From contig JQKK01000003.1 in NCBI GenBank assembly GCA_000746015.1, forward strand, positions 62,001 to 126,000: DNA of 64,000 nucleotides. Reading direction: 5' to 3'. The position numbers were made by a program, and so were the translations under genes. This document shows, piece by piece, positions 62,677 to 64,000 of this stretch. Below the pieces are notes generated by a model. That model had not been told where the DNA came from. It saw nothing but the letters and a program-made list of their open reading frames with translations, and searched no databases. This DNA comes from Lachnospiraceae bacterium MA2020. Lineage in GTDB: Bacteria; Bacillota; Clostridia; Lachnospirales; Lachnospiraceae. Positions within the stretch are counted from its first letter, which is position 1, and each line of letters opens with the position of its first letter.

Positions 62677-63405
62677 ATGTCAGGACATTCAAAATTTGCA
62701 AACATTAAGCACAAGAAAGAAAAGAACGATGCTGCAAAGGGAAAGGTTTTCACAATTATCGGACGTGAAATCGCTGTAGCAGTTAAAGAGGGCGGCCCGG
62801 ATGTAAACAACAATTTCAAGCTTGCTCAGATCGTTGCTAAGGCAAAGGCTGCAAACATGCCTAACGATACTATCGAGAGAGGTATCAAGAAGGCTGCCGG
62901 TGATTCAGATAACGTTAACTATGAGTACTGCACATACGAAGGATACGGCCCAGGCGGTACAGCTATTATCGTTGACACACTTACAGACAACAAGAACCGT
63001 ACAGCAGCAAATGTTCGTTCTGCTTTCACAAAGGGCAGCGGAAATCTCGGAACACAGGGCTGCGTATCTTTCATGTTTGATGAGAAGGGACAGATCATCA
63101 TCGATAAGGAAGAGTGCGAGATGTCAGCTGACGATCTTATGATGATCGCTCTTGATGCCGGTGCTGATGATTTCAATGAAGAGGATGACAGCTACGAGGT
63201 TATCACAGCTCCTGATGCATTCGAGGATGTTAAGAAGGCTCTTGAGGATGCAAAGGTTGAGCTTGCTTCTGCTGAAGTTACAAAGCTTCCACAGAATTAT
63301 GTTGATGTAGCTGATGATGACACAATGACAAAGCTTCAGAGAATCCTTGACCTGCTTGATGACGATGATGATGTTCAGGCAGTTTACCACAACGCAAACC
63401 TTTAA
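62677..63405 (+). CDS. yebC: YebC/PmpR family protein
   Basis: 242 residues: MSGHSKFANIKHKKEKNDAAKGKVFT, RGIKKAAG, YEGYGPGGTAIIVDTLTDNKNRTAANVR and FMFDEKGQIIID. Known as a transcription regulator, and recently as a factor that helps ribosomes at proline stretches. AAGGAG precedes the ATG. Codon use is biased, so it is well expressed. Confidence 0.96.
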   Translation: MSGHSKFANIKHKKEKNDAAKGKVFTIIGREIAVAVKEGGPDVNNNFKLAQIVAKAKAANMPNDTIERGIKKAAGDSDNVNYEYCTYEGYGPGGTAIIVDTLTDNKNRTAANVRSAFTKGSGNLGTQGCVSFMFDEKGQIIIDKEECEMSADDLMMIALDAGADDFNEEDDSYEVITAPDAFEDVKKALEDAKVELASAEVTKLPQNYVDVADDDTMTKLQRILDLLDDDDDVQAVYHNANL

Positions 63406-63473
63406 ATTTGTTCCGAAGTTAAAGGTTTCTCCGACGGATTACACATCATTACAAACTAGGAAGGTACAATACA

Positions 63474-63941
63474 ATGGAGAAGGACATTCACAGACTCTTA
63501 TCTGATATTGATGTCAGGACGGGGCTTAAAAATTTTAAGAAAAACCGTTATGAAAGCTTTTTTAACGCATACAGAAACGATCTTAGTGATGTTTACAGTA
63601 ATATAAATAAGCTTTATGACATGGATGATAAGGAGGAAGCGCTGAATGAAGCGGCGCTTTCTCTTGTGTCGTGGGCAAAAGATACATATGACAGCACAGG
63701 AAGATTCAGCAAAGAGCAGAAGCTTCTTGATATGCAGTGTATGATGGTGTTTTATGTGCTTCCGGGCATCCTGGCTAATGGCCACGAGGATGACAGGGCA
63801 CTTACAGACAGCATAGTTGGCCAGTGGAGAGCAGCTTTTGCCGGATCGAAGATAGAGGCTGCAACTTACGACGAGCTCTATGGCGGTTTCAGAGATACTA
63901 TTTTTGGCTTTAACATCGAAAATATTTTTCAGAAAAAGTAA
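63474..63941 (+). CDS. Conserved hypothetical protein
   Basis: 155 residues, mostly helical with no signal peptide, membrane segment or Cys cluster: MEKDIHRLLSDIDVRTGLKNF, then LYDMDDKEEALNEAAL, and FRDTIFGFNIENIF at the end. No family recognised. GGAAGG lies nine bases before the ATG. Probably the start of a unit with the next gene, nine bases on. Confidence 0.65.
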   Translation: MEKDIHRLLSDIDVRTGLKNFKKNRYESFFNAYRNDLSDVYSNINKLYDMDDKEEALNEAALSLVSWAKDTYDSTGRFSKEQKLLDMQCMMVFYVLPGILANGHEDDRALTDSIVGQWRAAFAGSKIEAATYDELYGGFRDTIFGFNIENIFQKK

Positions 63942-63949
63942 GGGTTGAA

Positions 63950-64000
63950 ATGGGATTTTCATTACGTAAGTTTGATGTAAATAACTGGACTTTTGAGTCA
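63950..64000 (+). CDS. Start of a gene cut by the window end
   Basis: An ATG at 63950 after TAAGGG, nine bases beyond the previous stop, with an open frame to the end of the window: MGFSLRKFDVNNWTFES. Too short to assign. Confidence 0.5.
   Translation, partial: MGFSLRKFDVNNWTFES

Noticed and set aside
1-64000. CRISPR arrays, insertion sequences, prophage, integrative elements
   Set aside because: No regularly spaced repeats, transposases, integrases or terminal repeats were seen.

Overview
The window looks like a chromosomal core segment of an anaerobic, fermentative Lachnospiraceae bacterium of Butyrivibrio or Pseudobutyrivibrio type. This is an inference from gene content and base composition; there is no 16S gene here. 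The evidence is a low to middling GC content, pyruvate:ferredoxin oxidoreductase followed by a multi-cluster [FeFe] hydrogenase, a Gram-positive PolC, Rex, a two-gene SufC-SufB system, split U32 proteins, DUF6472, YtfI/YtfJ-type genes, and many GTG/TTG starts and overlapping stop-start junctions. I see no insertion sequence, prophage or CRISPR array.

Layout. 1-3650: end of murL, then a MurD-type ligase and recQ, all overlapping; the first two suggest the L-Glu-then-epimerise route to cell-wall D-Glu. 3.7-8.7 kb: pyk, a small Cys-rich protein, sufC-sufB behind a structured hairpin, and a CLC anion transporter. 8.9-14.1 kb: nifJ and the hydrogenase, each closed by a strong terminator; together they take pyruvate to acetyl-CoA plus reduced ferredoxin to H2. 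14.2-16.1 kb: a minus-strand FliD-like duplicated protein and a small protein. 16.1-20.3 kb: rpsU with a folded leader, a membrane protein, a NusG-II/Gx-transporter pair, ruvAB, zapA. 20.3-27.0 kb: split U32 pair, SEDS glycosyltransferase plus class B PBP, ytfI/ytfJ-like genes. 27.1-35.0 kb: rpmB, CotH-like protein, yloU/yloV-like pair, recG, M24 aminopeptidase.

34.9-38.9 kb is the accessory-looking part. It holds a structured noncoding RNA with its own promoter and terminator, then a minus-strand XRE-type regulator that seems to start at ATT. The regulator diverges from a second small RNA across a control region with two identical 18-bp direct repeats, one overlapping the regulator's -35 box. 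An FtsH-like AAA protein without its protease domain follows.

38.9-53.4 kb is the bactofilin-pyrH-frr-uppS-cdsA-dxr-rseP-ispG-polC cluster. It is interrupted by a Ser/Thr kinase and a secreted Ig-like protein that have their own promoter. 53.4-64.0 kb: tRNA-Glu(CTC), an ArsC/Spx protein, an esterase, a PHP protein, an ABC-F ATPase (minus strand), rex with an apparent Rex operator in its own promoter, a coiled-coil protein, the NAD(P)HX repair enzyme, alr, a CorC-like protein, yebC, an unknown protein and the first codons of another gene cut by the window end.

Most genes run on the plus strand in tightly packed operons. The best candidates for something undescribed are the XRE regulator/paired operator/small RNA module at 35.3-37.1 kb and the ncRNA at 34.98-35.25 kb.
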